Below, in pieces: positions 55,161-63,457 of a stretch of DNA of 64,000 nt. Position 1 is the first letter of the stretch. Each line of letters opens with the position of its first letter. The position numbers and the translations under genes are program-made. The DNA is taken from positions 620,001 to 684,000 of the forward strand of contig NZ_SMTG01000002.1 of the NCBI RefSeq assembly GCF_004358165.1. Reading direction: 5' to 3'. The notes beneath the pieces were generated by a model, which worked only from the letters and a program-made list of their open reading frames with translations, was not told where the DNA came from and ran no database searches. The stretch is from Luteimonas terrae (GTDB lineage Bacteria > Pseudomonadota > Gammaproteobacteria > Xanthomonadales > Xanthomonadaceae).

Positions 55161-55565
55161 ATGGAATCGCTCGACCTGCGCAAGGCAGGACTGAAAGTCA
55201 CCCATCCGCGGATGCGGATCCTGCAGCTGCTGGAACAGCGCACCCCGCGCCAGCACATGACCGCCGAAGACATCTATCGCCAGCTGCTCGAGCAGGGCGA
55301 CGAGATCGGTCTGGCCACGGTGTATCGCGTGCTCACCCAGTTCGAGGCCGCGGGCCTGGTGCTCAAGCACAATTTCGAAGGCGGCCACGCGGTCTACGAA
55401 CTCGATCGCGGCGGTCACCACGACCACATGGTCGATGTCGACAGCGGCAAGATCATCGAGTTCGAAAGCGAAGAGATCGAAGCCCTGCAGCGGCAGATCG
55501 CCGAGCAGTACGGCTATATCCTCGAAGAGCACTCGCTGGTGCTCTACGTGCGCAAGAAGCGCTGA
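55161..55565 (+). CDS. fur: Ferric uptake regulator
   Basis: The product has 134 residues. The winged helix (MRILQLLEQRTPRQHMTAEDIYRQLLEQGDEIGLATVYRVLTQFEAAGLV) precedes the metal region GGHHDHMVDVDSGKIIEFESEEIE. The His and acidic ligands are present, but the two Cys that bind structural Zn in E. coli Fur (HDHxxCxxC) are replaced by Val and Ser. It represses iron-uptake genes when Fe2+ is bound. A GC hairpin at 55572-55589 lies past the stop, without a U-tract. Confidence 0.95.
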   Translation: MESLDLRKAGLKVTHPRMRILQLLEQRTPRQHMTAEDIYRQLLEQGDEIGLATVYRVLTQFEAAGLVLKHNFEGGHAVYELDRGGHHDHMVDVDSGKIIEFESEEIEALQRQIAEQYGYILEEHSLVLYVRKKR

Positions 55566-55635
55566 TCGTCCGGCGGGCGTCTGCCCGCCATCCCTCAAAC
55601 GGATCAGAAGGCGCGCTCGACGACGCGCCGTGCGC

Positions 55636-57321
55636 TCATGCGTCAGCGGTCGCCAGCAGCTTGCGCGCGGCCGCGCGGGCTTCCTTGCTGACCTCCACGC
55701 CGCCGAGCATGCGCGCCAGCTCCTCGGCGCGCGCGCGTTCGTCGAGCCGGGTGACGTGGCTCTCGGTGGCGCCTTCGCTGGCGGCCTTGTGCACGCGGTA
55801 ATGCGCATGGCCCTTGGCCGCGACCTGCGGCAGATGGGTCACGCACAGCACCTGGCGGCTGGCGCCGAGCGCGCGCAGCTTGCGGCCCACGATGTCGGCG
55901 ACCGCGCCGCCGATGCCCGAATCCACTTCGTCGAACACCATCGTCGGCACCGCATCGTGGCCCAGCGCGGCGACTTCGATCGCCAGCGAGATGCGCGACA
56001 GTTCGCCGCCGGACGCGACCTTGCGCAGCGCGCGCGGCGGCTGGCCGGCGTTGGCCGAGACCATGAACTCCACGCGCTCGGCGCCCTGCGGGTCGGGACG
56101 GGTCGCCTCGATCGCCTCGATCGCGACCTCGAACACGCCGCCACCCATGCCCAGTTCGTGGATCAGCGCGGTGGTCGCCGACGACAGCGCCTTGGCGGCC
56201 TTGCGACGCGCAGTGCCGAGTGTTCCGGCCGCACTGCGCCAGCGGGCGAACGCTGCTTCGATTTCGCCGTCGAGCTGCTGCAGGCGCTCGCCGGCGCCGT
56301 CGAGCTGGTCGAGTTCGTCCGACAGCCGCGTCTGCACGTCGAGCAGTTCCTCGGGTGTGACCCGATGCTTGCGCGCGAGTTCGTGCAGGCGGCCGAGGCG
56401 CGATTCGAGCGTCGCGAGCTGGTCGGGATCGATGTCGAGATCGTCGCGGACCTGTTCGAGCAGGCGCGTGGCCTCGTCGAGCTGGATCGCGGCGGCGTCG
56501 AGCATCGCGTCGACTTCACCCAGGCGCGGCTCGTGCGCGCGCATCCGGCCCAGATCGTGACGCAGCGCCTGCAGCGCCTGTGGCAGGCCGAAGTCGTCCT
56601 CGCCGCGCATGCGTTCGAGCGCGGTGTCGCAGGTCTGGATCAGCCCGGCAGCGTTCGCATGGCGACGGTGGCTGGCGAACAGATCGGCGACCGCATCGGC
56701 AGCCAGCGCCTGGTCCTCGAGTTCGGAGAGCTGATGGCGCAGCCAGTCGCGGCGCTCACCGACGTCGCCGATCCCGGCCAGCGCCTCGCGCTCGTCGGCG
56801 AGTGCGCGCCAGGCCTGCGCGGCGGCGCGCACATCGGCCAGCAGGGCGCCGTTGCCGGCCTGCGCGTCGAGCAGGGCGAGCTGGCTGCCGCGGGCGAGCA
56901 GGGCCTGGTGCTCGTGCTGGCCGTGGATTTCGACCAGATGACCGGCCAGTTCGCCGAGCTGGGCGATCGTCGCCGGGCGTCCGTTGATCCAGGCGCGCGA
57001 ACCGCCATCGGCGCGCAGGGTGCGGCGCAGCTGGCAGGTCCGGCCATCACCGAGCGTGCTGTCGTCGAGTTCGTTGTCGCGCAACCAGCGCAGCGCGGGC
57101 GCCGCGTCGTCGAGCGAGAACTCGGCGTGCAGCTCGGCGCGCTCGGCGCCATGGCGCACGATGCCGCTGTCGGCGCGCTGGCCCGACAGGAAGCCCAGGG
57201 CATCGACCAGCAGCGACTTGCCGGCGCCGGTCTCGCCGGAAATGACGGTCAGGCCGGTGCCGAACTCCAGGTCCGACTGGCTGGCGACGGCGAAATTGCG
57301 GATGGCGAGATGGGTCAGCAT
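55636..57321 (-). CDS. recN: DNA repair ATPase RecN
   Basis: The product has 561 residues. Walker A is GETGAGKS with MLTHLAIRNFAVASQSDLEFG at the start. HGQHEHQALLARG, a long coiled-coil middle and the C-terminal signature VASGGELSRISLAIEV + MVFDEVDSGIGG complete the SMC-like family. Double-strand break repair is its known role. It is divergent from hrcA; no LexA box was recognised in the 128-bp gap. Confidence 0.96.
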   Translation of the reverse strand: MLTHLAIRNFAVASQSDLEFGTGLTVISGETGAGKSLLVDALGFLSGQRADSGIVRHGAERAELHAEFSLDDAAPALRWLRDNELDDSTLGDGRTCQLRRTLRADGGSRAWINGRPATIAQLGELAGHLVEIHGQHEHQALLARGSQLALLDAQAGNGALLADVRAAAQAWRALADEREALAGIGDVGERRDWLRHQLSELEDQALAADAVADLFASHRRHANAAGLIQTCDTALERMRGEDDFGLPQALQALRHDLGRMRAHEPRLGEVDAMLDAAAIQLDEATRLLEQVRDDLDIDPDQLATLESRLGRLHELARKHRVTPEELLDVQTRLSDELDQLDGAGERLQQLDGEIEAAFARWRSAAGTLGTARRKAAKALSSATTALIHELGMGGGVFEVAIEAIEATRPDPQGAERVEFMVSANAGQPPRALRKVASGGELSRISLAIEVAALGHDAVPTMVFDEVDSGIGGAVADIVGRKLRALGASRQVLCVTHLPQVAAKGHAHYRVHKAASEGATESHVTRLDERARAEELARMLGGVEVSKEARAAARKLLATADA

Positions 57322-57449
57322 GGGTGCGGATTGTGCCTTGCTGCATGGCGAGGGTGTGAGCGGACTGCTGGATACACGCGCCTCGTCTCACCGTCGGAGA
57401 ATCCGGCAACACGCTTGCATCGCCCCGGGCGGAACCGTATACCGCCTGC

Positions 57450-58493
57450 ATGTCGTCCGACGCCCGCCATCCGCTCGACCCCCGCGCGCGCCAGCTGCTG
57501 CGCACGCTGATCGCGCGGCACATCCACGACGGCGAACCGGTCGGCTCGCAGACCCTGGCGCGGCATGCGGGCCTGGACGTCAGCGCCGCGACGATCCGCA
57601 ACATCCTGTCCGATCTCGAAGAGGCCGGTCTGCTGGCCTCGCCGCACACGTCGGCCGGCCGCATCCCGACCGCGCAGGGCTACCGGGTGTTCGTCGATTC
57701 GCTGCTGCAGGTCAAACCACTGCGCGCGCCCGAGCTCGAACGCCTGCGCGGCGAATTGGGCGCCATCGGCGGGCAGCAGTCGCTGCTCGGCAGCGCATCG
57801 GAGCTCGTGTCGGCGATGACCCATTTCGTCGGCGTGGTCTCGGTGCCACGCCGCGAGCAGCTCGCGTTCCGGCACATCGATTTCGTGCCGCTCGATGGCC
57901 AGCGGGTGATGGCGATCATCGTCTTCGCCGACCACGAGGTGCAGAACCGCATCTTCCAGACCCGGCGCAGCTTCGAGACCGCCGAACTCGAACGTGTCGC
58001 CAACTACCTCAACCAGCAGTTCGTCGGCCGTCCGCTGGGCGACATCCGCACCGCCCTCGTCGAGGAACTGCGCAACGCCCGCGACGAGATGGAAGCGCTG
58101 CTGTCGCAGACCATGGAGCTGGCCGAACAGGCGCTGGTGCCCGGCGACGACGACATGCTGCTGGCCGGGCAGAACCGGCTGATCGGCGTGCAGGACCTGT
58201 CGGACCTCGACCGCCTCCGCGAGCTGTTCGAGGCATTCGCCCGCAAGCGCGAGATCCTGCAGCTGCTCGAACGCACCATCCGCGCGCCGGGCGTGCGCAT
58301 CTTCATCGGAGAGGAAACCGGCCTCGCGCCGCTGGAGGGCATGTCGCTGGTGACCGCGCCCTATGGCGCAGGCGGGCGCACCCTGGGCGTGCTCGGCGTG
58401 ATCGGCCCCACGCGCATGGCCTACGACCGGGTGATCCCGGTGGTGCAGGCCACCGCCAGCGTGCTCGGTGCCGCCTTGCATCCGGAGTCTTGA
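57450..58493 (+). CDS. hrcA: Heat-inducible repressor HrcA
   Basis: The product has 347 residues. The winged helix is LLRTLIARHIHDGEPVGSQTLARHAGLDVSAATIRNILSDLEEAGLL, followed by SPHTSAGRIPTAQGYRVFVDSLL. The inserted-dimerisation and GAF-like domains follow, ending TLGVLGVIGPTRMAYDRVIPVV. It represses CIRCE-bearing heat-shock operons with GroEL as cofactor. No CIRCE element is visible upstream of this gene, grpE or dnaK. Confidence 0.96.
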   Translation: MSSDARHPLDPRARQLLRTLIARHIHDGEPVGSQTLARHAGLDVSAATIRNILSDLEEAGLLASPHTSAGRIPTAQGYRVFVDSLLQVKPLRAPELERLRGELGAIGGQQSLLGSASELVSAMTHFVGVVSVPRREQLAFRHIDFVPLDGQRVMAIIVFADHEVQNRIFQTRRSFETAELERVANYLNQQFVGRPLGDIRTALVEELRNARDEMEALLSQTMELAEQALVPGDDDMLLAGQNRLIGVQDLSDLDRLRELFEAFARKREILQLLERTIRAPGVRIFIGEETGLAPLEGMSLVTAPYGAGGRTLGVLGVIGPTRMAYDRVIPVVQATASVLGAALHPES

Positions 58494-58557
58494 ATCGCGG
58501 GATGCCGGCCCCATAGCTGGTGCCGTCGGCGGCCAGACGACCGCCCCGGAACCGGAC

Positions 58558-59091
58558 ATGACCCAGCACCCGCACGAGCAGCAGACCCCCGAATTCCACG
58601 ACGTCGACGGCGAGGCCCAGGCCCCGGTCGAGCAGCAACTGGCCGATCAGGTCGAGCGCCTGAGCGCCGAACTCGAGCAGCTGCGCGCCCAGGTGCTGCT
58701 GGAGCGCGCCGACCTGGAGAACCAGCGCAAGCGCCTGGCCCGCGAAGTCGAGAATGCCCGCCGCTTCGCCAATGAGCGCCTGCTCGCGGCGCTGGTGCCG
58801 GTGTTCGACGCGCTCGAGGCGGGCCTGGCCAGTGCCTCCGACACCGATCCGCTGCGCAGTGGCGTAGAACTGACGCTGCGCGAGCTGACGAAGGCGACCG
58901 AGACCAACGGCCTGTCGACGCTCGCGCCGGCGCCGGGTGACGTGTTCAACCCCGAGCACCACCAGGCGATGAGCATCGTCGAGGTGCCGGGCGTGCCGCC
59001 GGGCGCCGTCGCCCAGGTGTTCCAGAAGGGCTACCTGCTCAACGAGCGCCTGCTGCGCCCGGCCATGGTCGTCGTCGCCAAGGCCGACTGA
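58558..59091 (+). CDS. grpE: Nucleotide exchange factor GrpE
   Basis: The product has 177 residues. The coiled-coil helix (VERLSAELEQLRAQVLLERADLENQRKRLAREVENARRFA) is followed by the beta-wing VFNPEHHQAMSIVEVPGVPPGAVAQVFQKGYLLNERLLRPAMVVV. It releases ADP from DnaK. It lies 64 bp after hrcA in the same direction. Confidence 0.97.
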   Translation: MTQHPHEQQTPEFHDVDGEAQAPVEQQLADQVERLSAELEQLRAQVLLERADLENQRKRLAREVENARRFANERLLAALVPVFDALEAGLASASDTDPLRSGVELTLRELTKATETNGLSTLAPAPGDVFNPEHHQAMSIVEVPGVPPGAVAQVFQKGYLLNERLLRPAMVVVAKAD

Positions 59092-59135
59092 CCGCCGGGC
59101 CGCGACGCGGCCCCTGTTTCCGATGCGCGACACCG

Positions 59136-59164
59136 CTTGAACGCTGTGTTGCGTGTCCCCAGAT
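59136..59164 (+). promoter_or_regulatory. Sigma-32 (RpoH) promoter of dnaK
   Basis: CTTGAA at 59136-59141 and CCCCAGAT at 59157-59164 are separated by 15 nt, close to the CTTGAA / CCCCATNT consensus. It lies 60 bp before the dnaK start. Confidence 0.85.
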
Positions 59165-59224
59165 ATCCGGCATCGACGGCCCCGCCGTCACCCAGACAAC
59201 ACATTTCCCAGAGGAATCCCCGCA

Positions 59225-61141
59225 ATGGCAAAGATCATCGGCATCGACCTCGGCACGACCAATTCGTGCGTGGCGATCATGGACGGCGGCAAGGCCAAGG
59301 TCATCGAGAACAGCGAAGGCGACCGCACCACGCCGTCGATCGTCGCCTACACCAAGGACGGCGAAGTGCTGGTGGGCGCGTCGGCCAAGCGCCAGGCCGT
59401 GACCAACCCCAACAACACCTTCTTCGCGGTCAAGCGTCTGATCGGCCGCAAGTTCAAGGATGCCGAGGTCCAGAAGGACATTGGCCTTGTGCCCTACAAG
59501 ATCCTCGAGCACGACAACGGCGACGCCTGGGTGTCGACCAGCGACGGCAAGAAGCTGTCGGCGCAGGAAGTCTCCGCGCGCATCCTCGAGAAGATGAAGA
59601 AGACCGCCGAGGACTACCTGGGCGAGAAGGTCACCGAAGCGGTGATCACGGTGCCGGCCTACTTCAACGACAGCCAGCGCCAGGCGACCAAGGACGCCGG
59701 CCGCATCGCCGGTCTCGACGTCAAGCGCATCATCAACGAGCCGACCGCGGCCGCGCTGGCTTACGGCCTCGACAAGTCGGGCGGTGACCGCAAGATCGCC
59801 GTGTACGACCTCGGCGGCGGCACCTTCGACGTGTCGATCATCGAGATCGCCGAAGTCGACGGCGAGAAGCAGTTCGAAGTGCTGGCCACCAACGGCGACA
59901 CGTTCCTGGGCGGCGAAGACTTCGACGCGCGCGTCATCGATTACCTCGTCGAGGAGTTCAACAAAGACCAGGGCATCGACCTGCGCAAGGATCCGCTGGC
60001 GCTGCAGCGCCTGAAGGATGCGGCCGAGCGCGCGAAGATCGAACTGTCGTCCTCGCAGCAGACCGAAGTGAACCTGCCGTACGTCACCGCCGATGCGTCG
60101 GGTCCGAAGCACCTCAACATCAAGCTGACCCGCGCCAAGCTCGAGTCGCTGGTCGAGGACCTGATCAAGAAGTCGATCGAACCCTGCCGCATCGCGCTCA
60201 ACGATGCCGGCTTGCGCGGCTCGGACATCAACGAGGTCATCCTCGTCGGTGGCCAGACCCGCATGCCCAAGGTGCAGGCGGCGGTCGCCGACTTCTTCGG
60301 CAAGGAGCCGCGCAAGGACGTGAACCCGGACGAGGCCGTGGCGATCGGCGCGGCGGTGCAGGGCGGCGTGCTGGCCGGTGACGTCAAGGACGTGCTGCTG
60401 CTCGACGTGACCCCGCTGAGCCTCGGCATCGAGACCCTGGGCGGTGTGTTTACCAAGATCATCGAGAAGAACACCACCATCCCGACCAAGGCCTCGCAGA
60501 CGTTCTCGACCGCCGACGACAACCAGTCGGCCGTGACCGTGCACGTGCTGCAGGGCGAGCGCGAGCAGGCCCGCTTCAACAAGTCGCTGGCCCGCTTCGA
60601 CCTGACCGGCATCGACCCGGCGCCGCGCGGCATGCCGCAGGTGGAGGTGTCGTTCGACATCGACGCCAACGGCATCCTGCACGTGTCGGCCAAGGACAAG
60701 AAGACCAACAAGGAACAGAAGGTCGAGATCAAGGCCGGCTCGGGCCTGTCGGACGACGAGATCGCGCGGATGGTCGCCGATGCCGAAGCGCATCGCGAGG
60801 ACGACAAGAAGTTCCAGGAGCTGGTCGGCGCACGCAACCAGGCCGATGCGCTGGTGCACGCGACCCGCAGCGCGATCAAGGACAACGGCGACAAGGTGCC
60901 GGGTGACGTGATCGGCAACGCCGAGGCCGCGATCGCCGAGGTCGAAACCGCGATGAAGGGCGACGACAAGGGCCAGATCGAAGCCAAGTCCAAGCACCTG
61001 GAGGAAGTCGCCCAGCAGCTGTTCGCAGCGGCCGGTGCGGCGGGCCAGGGTGACGCCGGTGCGGCCCCGGGCGATGCGCCCAGGTCCGACGACGTCGTCG
61101 ACGCCGAGTTCACCGAGGTCAAGGACGACGAGAAGAAGTAA
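59225..61141 (+). CDS. dnaK: Chaperone DnaK (Hsp70)
   Basis: The product has 638 residues. [19 protein letters not shown] opens the ATPase domain; [16 protein letters not shown] and [13 protein letters not shown] follow. The linker and substrate domain begin near [21 protein letters not shown]. The C-terminus ends [17 protein letters not shown], the usual acidic tail. It folds proteins with DnaJ and GrpE, and it is driven by the sigma-32 promoter just upstream. Confidence 0.98.
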   Translation: MAKIIGIDLGTTNSCVAIMDGGKAKVIENSEGDRTTPSIVAYTKDGEVLVGASAKRQAVTNPNNTFFAVKRLIGRKFKDAEVQKDIGLVPYKILEHDNGDAWVSTSDGKKLSAQEVSARILEKMKKTAEDYLGEKVTEAVITVPAYFNDSQRQATKDAGRIAGLDVKRIINEPTAAALAYGLDKSGGDRKIAVYDLGGGTFDVSIIEIAEVDGEKQFEVLATNGDTFLGGEDFDARVIDYLVEEFNKDQGIDLRKDPLALQRLKDAAERAKIELSSSQQTEVNLPYVTADASGPKHLNIKLTRAKLESLVEDLIKKSIEPCRIALNDAGLRGSDINEVILVGGQTRMPKVQAAVADFFGKEPRKDVNPDEAVAIGAAVQGGVLAGDVKDVLLLDVTPLSLGIETLGGVFTKIIEKNTTIPTKASQTFSTADDNQSAVTVHVLQGEREQARFNKSLARFDLTGIDPAPRGMPQVEVSFDIDANGILHVSAKDKKTNKEQKVEIKAGSGLSDDEIARMVADAEAHREDDKKFQELVGARNQADALVHATRSAIKDNGDKVPGDVIGNAEAAIAEVETAMKGDDKGQIEAKSKHLEEVAQQLFAAAGAAGQGDAGAAPGDAPRSDDVVDAEFTEVKDDEKK

Positions 61142-61172
61142 GGCGTTCGCGCAAGCGACGTCAGGTGTCGGT

Positions 61173-61201
61173 GCACGACGGGCGCGAGGCGCCCGTCGTG
61201 C
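61173..61201. other. Long perfect hairpin between dnaK and dnaJ
   Basis: A 13-bp stem (GCACGACGGGCGC / GCGCCCGTCGTGC) has a GAG loop, with no U-tract. It lies 31 bp after the dnaK stop. It could stabilise dnaK mRNA or attenuate dnaJ expression. Its function is not shown. Confidence 0.75.
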
Positions 61202-61291
61202 CGTCAGCCCACGGCTGGCACGACGCCTTGCAGGCGGCCTTCCGGGGTCACCGCTCACAGGCCGCATTGCGGCCGACCGATGCGAAGAACA

Positions 61292-62425
61292 ATGAGCAAA
61301 CGCGACTACTACGAAGTGCTGGGCGTCAGCCGCAGCGCCACCGAGGACGAACTCAAGAAGGCCTATCGCCGCTGCGCGATGAAGCACCACCCTGACCGCA
61401 ACCCAGGCGATGCCGCCGCGGAAGCCGCGTTCAAGGAGTGCAAGGAGGCCTACGAGGTGCTGTCGGACGGCGGCAAGCGCCGCATGTACGACCAGCACGG
61501 CCACGCCGCGTTCGAACATGGCATGGGCGGCGGCAACGCCGGCCCGGGCTTCGGTCATGGCGCCGACATGGGCGACATCTTCGGCGACATCTTCGGCAAC
61601 ATCTTCGGTGGTGGCGGACGCGGTGGTCCGCGTCGCGGCGCCGACGTCGGCTACGTGATGGAGCTCGATCTCGAGGACGCCGTGGCCGGTGTCGAGAAGC
61701 GCGTCGAGCTGCCTACGCTCGCCGCATGCGACACCTGCGACGGCAGCGGTTCGGAAGACGGCAAGCGCGAGACCTGCTCGACCTGCGCCGGTCGTGGCCA
61801 GGTGCGCATGCAGCGCGGCATCTTCACGATGCAGCAGGCCTGTCCGCACTGCGACGGCCAGGGTCAGATCATCGCCAAGCCCTGCAAGACCTGCCACGGC
61901 GCGGGCCGCGTCGAAGACGAGAAGGTGCTTTCGGTGAAGGTGCCTGCAGGCGTCGACACCGGCGACCGCATCCGGCTGGCGGGCGAGGGCGAGGCGGGTC
62001 CTGCCGGTTCGCCGCCCGGTGATCTCTACGTCGAAGTGCGTGTGCGCCCGCATGCGATCTTCCAGCGCGACGGCGACGACCTGCATTGCGAAGTGCCGGT
62101 GCGCATTTCGCAGGCCGCGCTGGGCGACACGGTGCGCGTGCCCACCCTGGGCGGAGAAGCCGAGATCCGCGTGCCGTCGGAGACCCAGACCGGCAAGGTG
62201 TTCCGCCTGCGCGACAAGGGCGTCAAATCGGTGCGCAGCCGAGGGCCGGGCGACCTGTACTGCAAGATCGTCGTCGAGACACCGGTCAATCTCACCGCCG
62301 AGCAGCGCGAGATCCTCGAGAAGTTCGAGACCACGTTCACCGGCGAGAACGCGCGCCGGCATTCGCCCAAGTCCAGCACCTTCATGGACGGGGTCAAGGG
62401 CTTCTGGGAGCGCATGACGTCCTGA
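61292..62425 (+). CDS. dnaJ: Co-chaperone DnaJ (Hsp40)
   Basis: The product has 377 residues from ATG 61292. The J domain has the HPD motif ([10 protein letters not shown]). A Gly/Phe-rich linker ([19 protein letters not shown]) follows. Four zinc-binding repeats are visible: [24 protein letters not shown] and CKTCHGAG. The C-terminal domains carry [21 protein letters not shown]. It stimulates DnaK ATP hydrolysis. The 150-bp gap after dnaK holds a strong hairpin. Confidence 0.98.
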   Translation: MSKRDYYEVLGVSRSATEDELKKAYRRCAMKHHPDRNPGDAAAEAAFKECKEAYEVLSDGGKRRMYDQHGHAAFEHGMGGGNAGPGFGHGADMGDIFGDIFGNIFGGGGRGGPRRGADVGYVMELDLEDAVAGVEKRVELPTLAACDTCDGSGSEDGKRETCSTCAGRGQVRMQRGIFTMQQACPHCDGQGQIIAKPCKTCHGAGRVEDEKVLSVKVPAGVDTGDRIRLAGEGEAGPAGSPPGDLYVEVRVRPHAIFQRDGDDLHCEVPVRISQAALGDTVRVPTLGGEAEIRVPSETQTGKVFRLRDKGVKSVRSRGPGDLYCKIVVETPVNLTAEQREILEKFETTFTGENARRHSPKSSTFMDGVKGFWERMTS

Positions 62426-62448
62426 ACCGCGCAATTGTGTGATGCACG

Positions 62449-62469
62449 ACGCCCGGCAATGCCGGGCGT
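62449..62469 (+). terminator. Weak terminator-like hairpin after dnaJ
   Basis: ACGCCCGGC/GCCGGGCGT with AAT loop is followed by TCGTGTTTCTG, so the U-run is weak. Confidence 0.5.
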
Positions 62470-62525
62470 TCGTGTTTCTGCCAACTGGACCTTGGGTTCG
62501 AGGACTTGCCGATGCAGGTCTCACC

Positions 62526-63042
62526 CATCCACAGGACATGTGGATGGCCTGTCGACAATCTTGTGGATAGGCGTGCCAAGTGCATGTCCGCACTGGCACG
62601 CGGTCCGCTGGTCATTGCATCGCCAGCGTGACCGCCGGCACATCGACCGGTGGGCCATGCCGCGGCCGCCGCCATCTACGAACGGCGTCATAACGGGATT
62701 TCGCGCGGTATGGCGCTTGACGCGCCCGCGCTGCTCGCCTAGCCGGCGCACTGTCCACACGGGATGTGGATGGTCTGATGACAAACATGTGGATAAGCCG
62801 CGCGCGCCGCGTCGCAGCGGCCCGCGCAATCCGCGGTGGTTTTTTCGCCACCTGCGCTATGCCGGCTGCGGAGACTGCTTGACCCGCGCACGCCATCGCG
62901 CATCGACGGACGCGCGAGCGCGTTCCGGTTCGCGCAACCGGCGTGCCGGCCATCGCGCACGTTTGACTGCGTCGACGCAGGCCGCTAGCGGGCGCGTCAT
63001 CCACAGGGACTGTGGATGATCCGATGACAAGTCTGTGGACAA
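62526..63042. repeat. Three-copy array of paired DnaA-box-like motifs
   Basis: Each copy has CATCCACA (TGTCCACA in copy 2), a 5-nt spacer, TGTGGATG, then a 15-nt spacer with a GACAA core, then TGTGGAYA. Copies start at 62526, 62752 and 62998. The third box starts at 62562, 62788 and 63034, exactly 16 nt after the inverted repeat in every case. Box 62788-62796 is a perfect DnaA box (reverse of TTATCCACA). The DNA between copies is not repeated. The region is otherwise without a credible gene. The arrangement suggests binding by DnaA or another factor, unproven. Confidence 0.85.
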
Positions 63043-63206
63043 GCGACGCGAAACCGCACGGCAAGCGGCGCGCGCATGGCTGGTCAAATTCTCGCCAGCG
63101 GCGCGCAAGCGTGTCGAAGCAGGCATTGACCTGCGCAAGCGTCGGTGCCTGCGCCGCCGCACGCGTGCCGCGCAGGCATGCGATGGGCCTTCCATGGAAC
63201 ACTGCA

Positions 63207-63224
63207 TCGCGAATCGATTCGCGA
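63207..63224. other. Perfect 18-bp palindrome
   Basis: TCGCGAATCGATTCGCGA lies between the repeat array and dapB. It could be a protein-binding site; it matches no site that I can name. Confidence 0.6.
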
Positions 63225-63379
63225 GGTGATTCGCTTCTGCACGATAGGTCCTGCAGCGCGACGTCGCCGATCGGCAACGTGGCGAGCGCCACGCGGTGCA
63301 TCGCGTGCGTGATGCACGACAACCGCGCCGTCGGTGCCCGCGCCAGGCGCGATGCCGCACAGCCGCGCCGCGGCATCGC

Positions 63380-63457
63380 TAGAATGCCGGCATGCACGCA
63401 GACACCGTTCCGTCCAGTCCCTGTGTTCGTCGAGCCGCGCCGGCGGTGCGCGCATGA
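63380..63457 (+). CDS. Leaderless upstream ORF coupled to dapB
   Basis: A TAGAAT -10 hexamer (63380-63385) sits 6 nt before ATG 63392, so the transcript is predicted to begin at or near the A of the ATG. The 21-residue frame begins MHADTVPSSPCVRRAAP and ends at TGA 63455-63457, which overlaps the dapB ATG (ATGA). This is the layout of a leaderless, translationally coupled leader peptide. No regulatory codon run is evident. Confidence 0.6.

Noticed and set aside
59039..62599. 1186-codon open frame antisense to dnaK and dnaJ
   Set aside because: It is antisense to two certain genes and has repetitive His/Ala/Val composition without motifs.
62526..63042. Chromosomal origin oriC
   Set aside because: dnaA, dnaN, rpmH and gyrB are not present and no AT-rich unwinding region is visible; the boxes alone do not make an origin.
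62526..63042. CRISPR array
   Set aside because: Three units with internal inverted boxes and spacers of 180-200 bp that differ in length; no cas genes.
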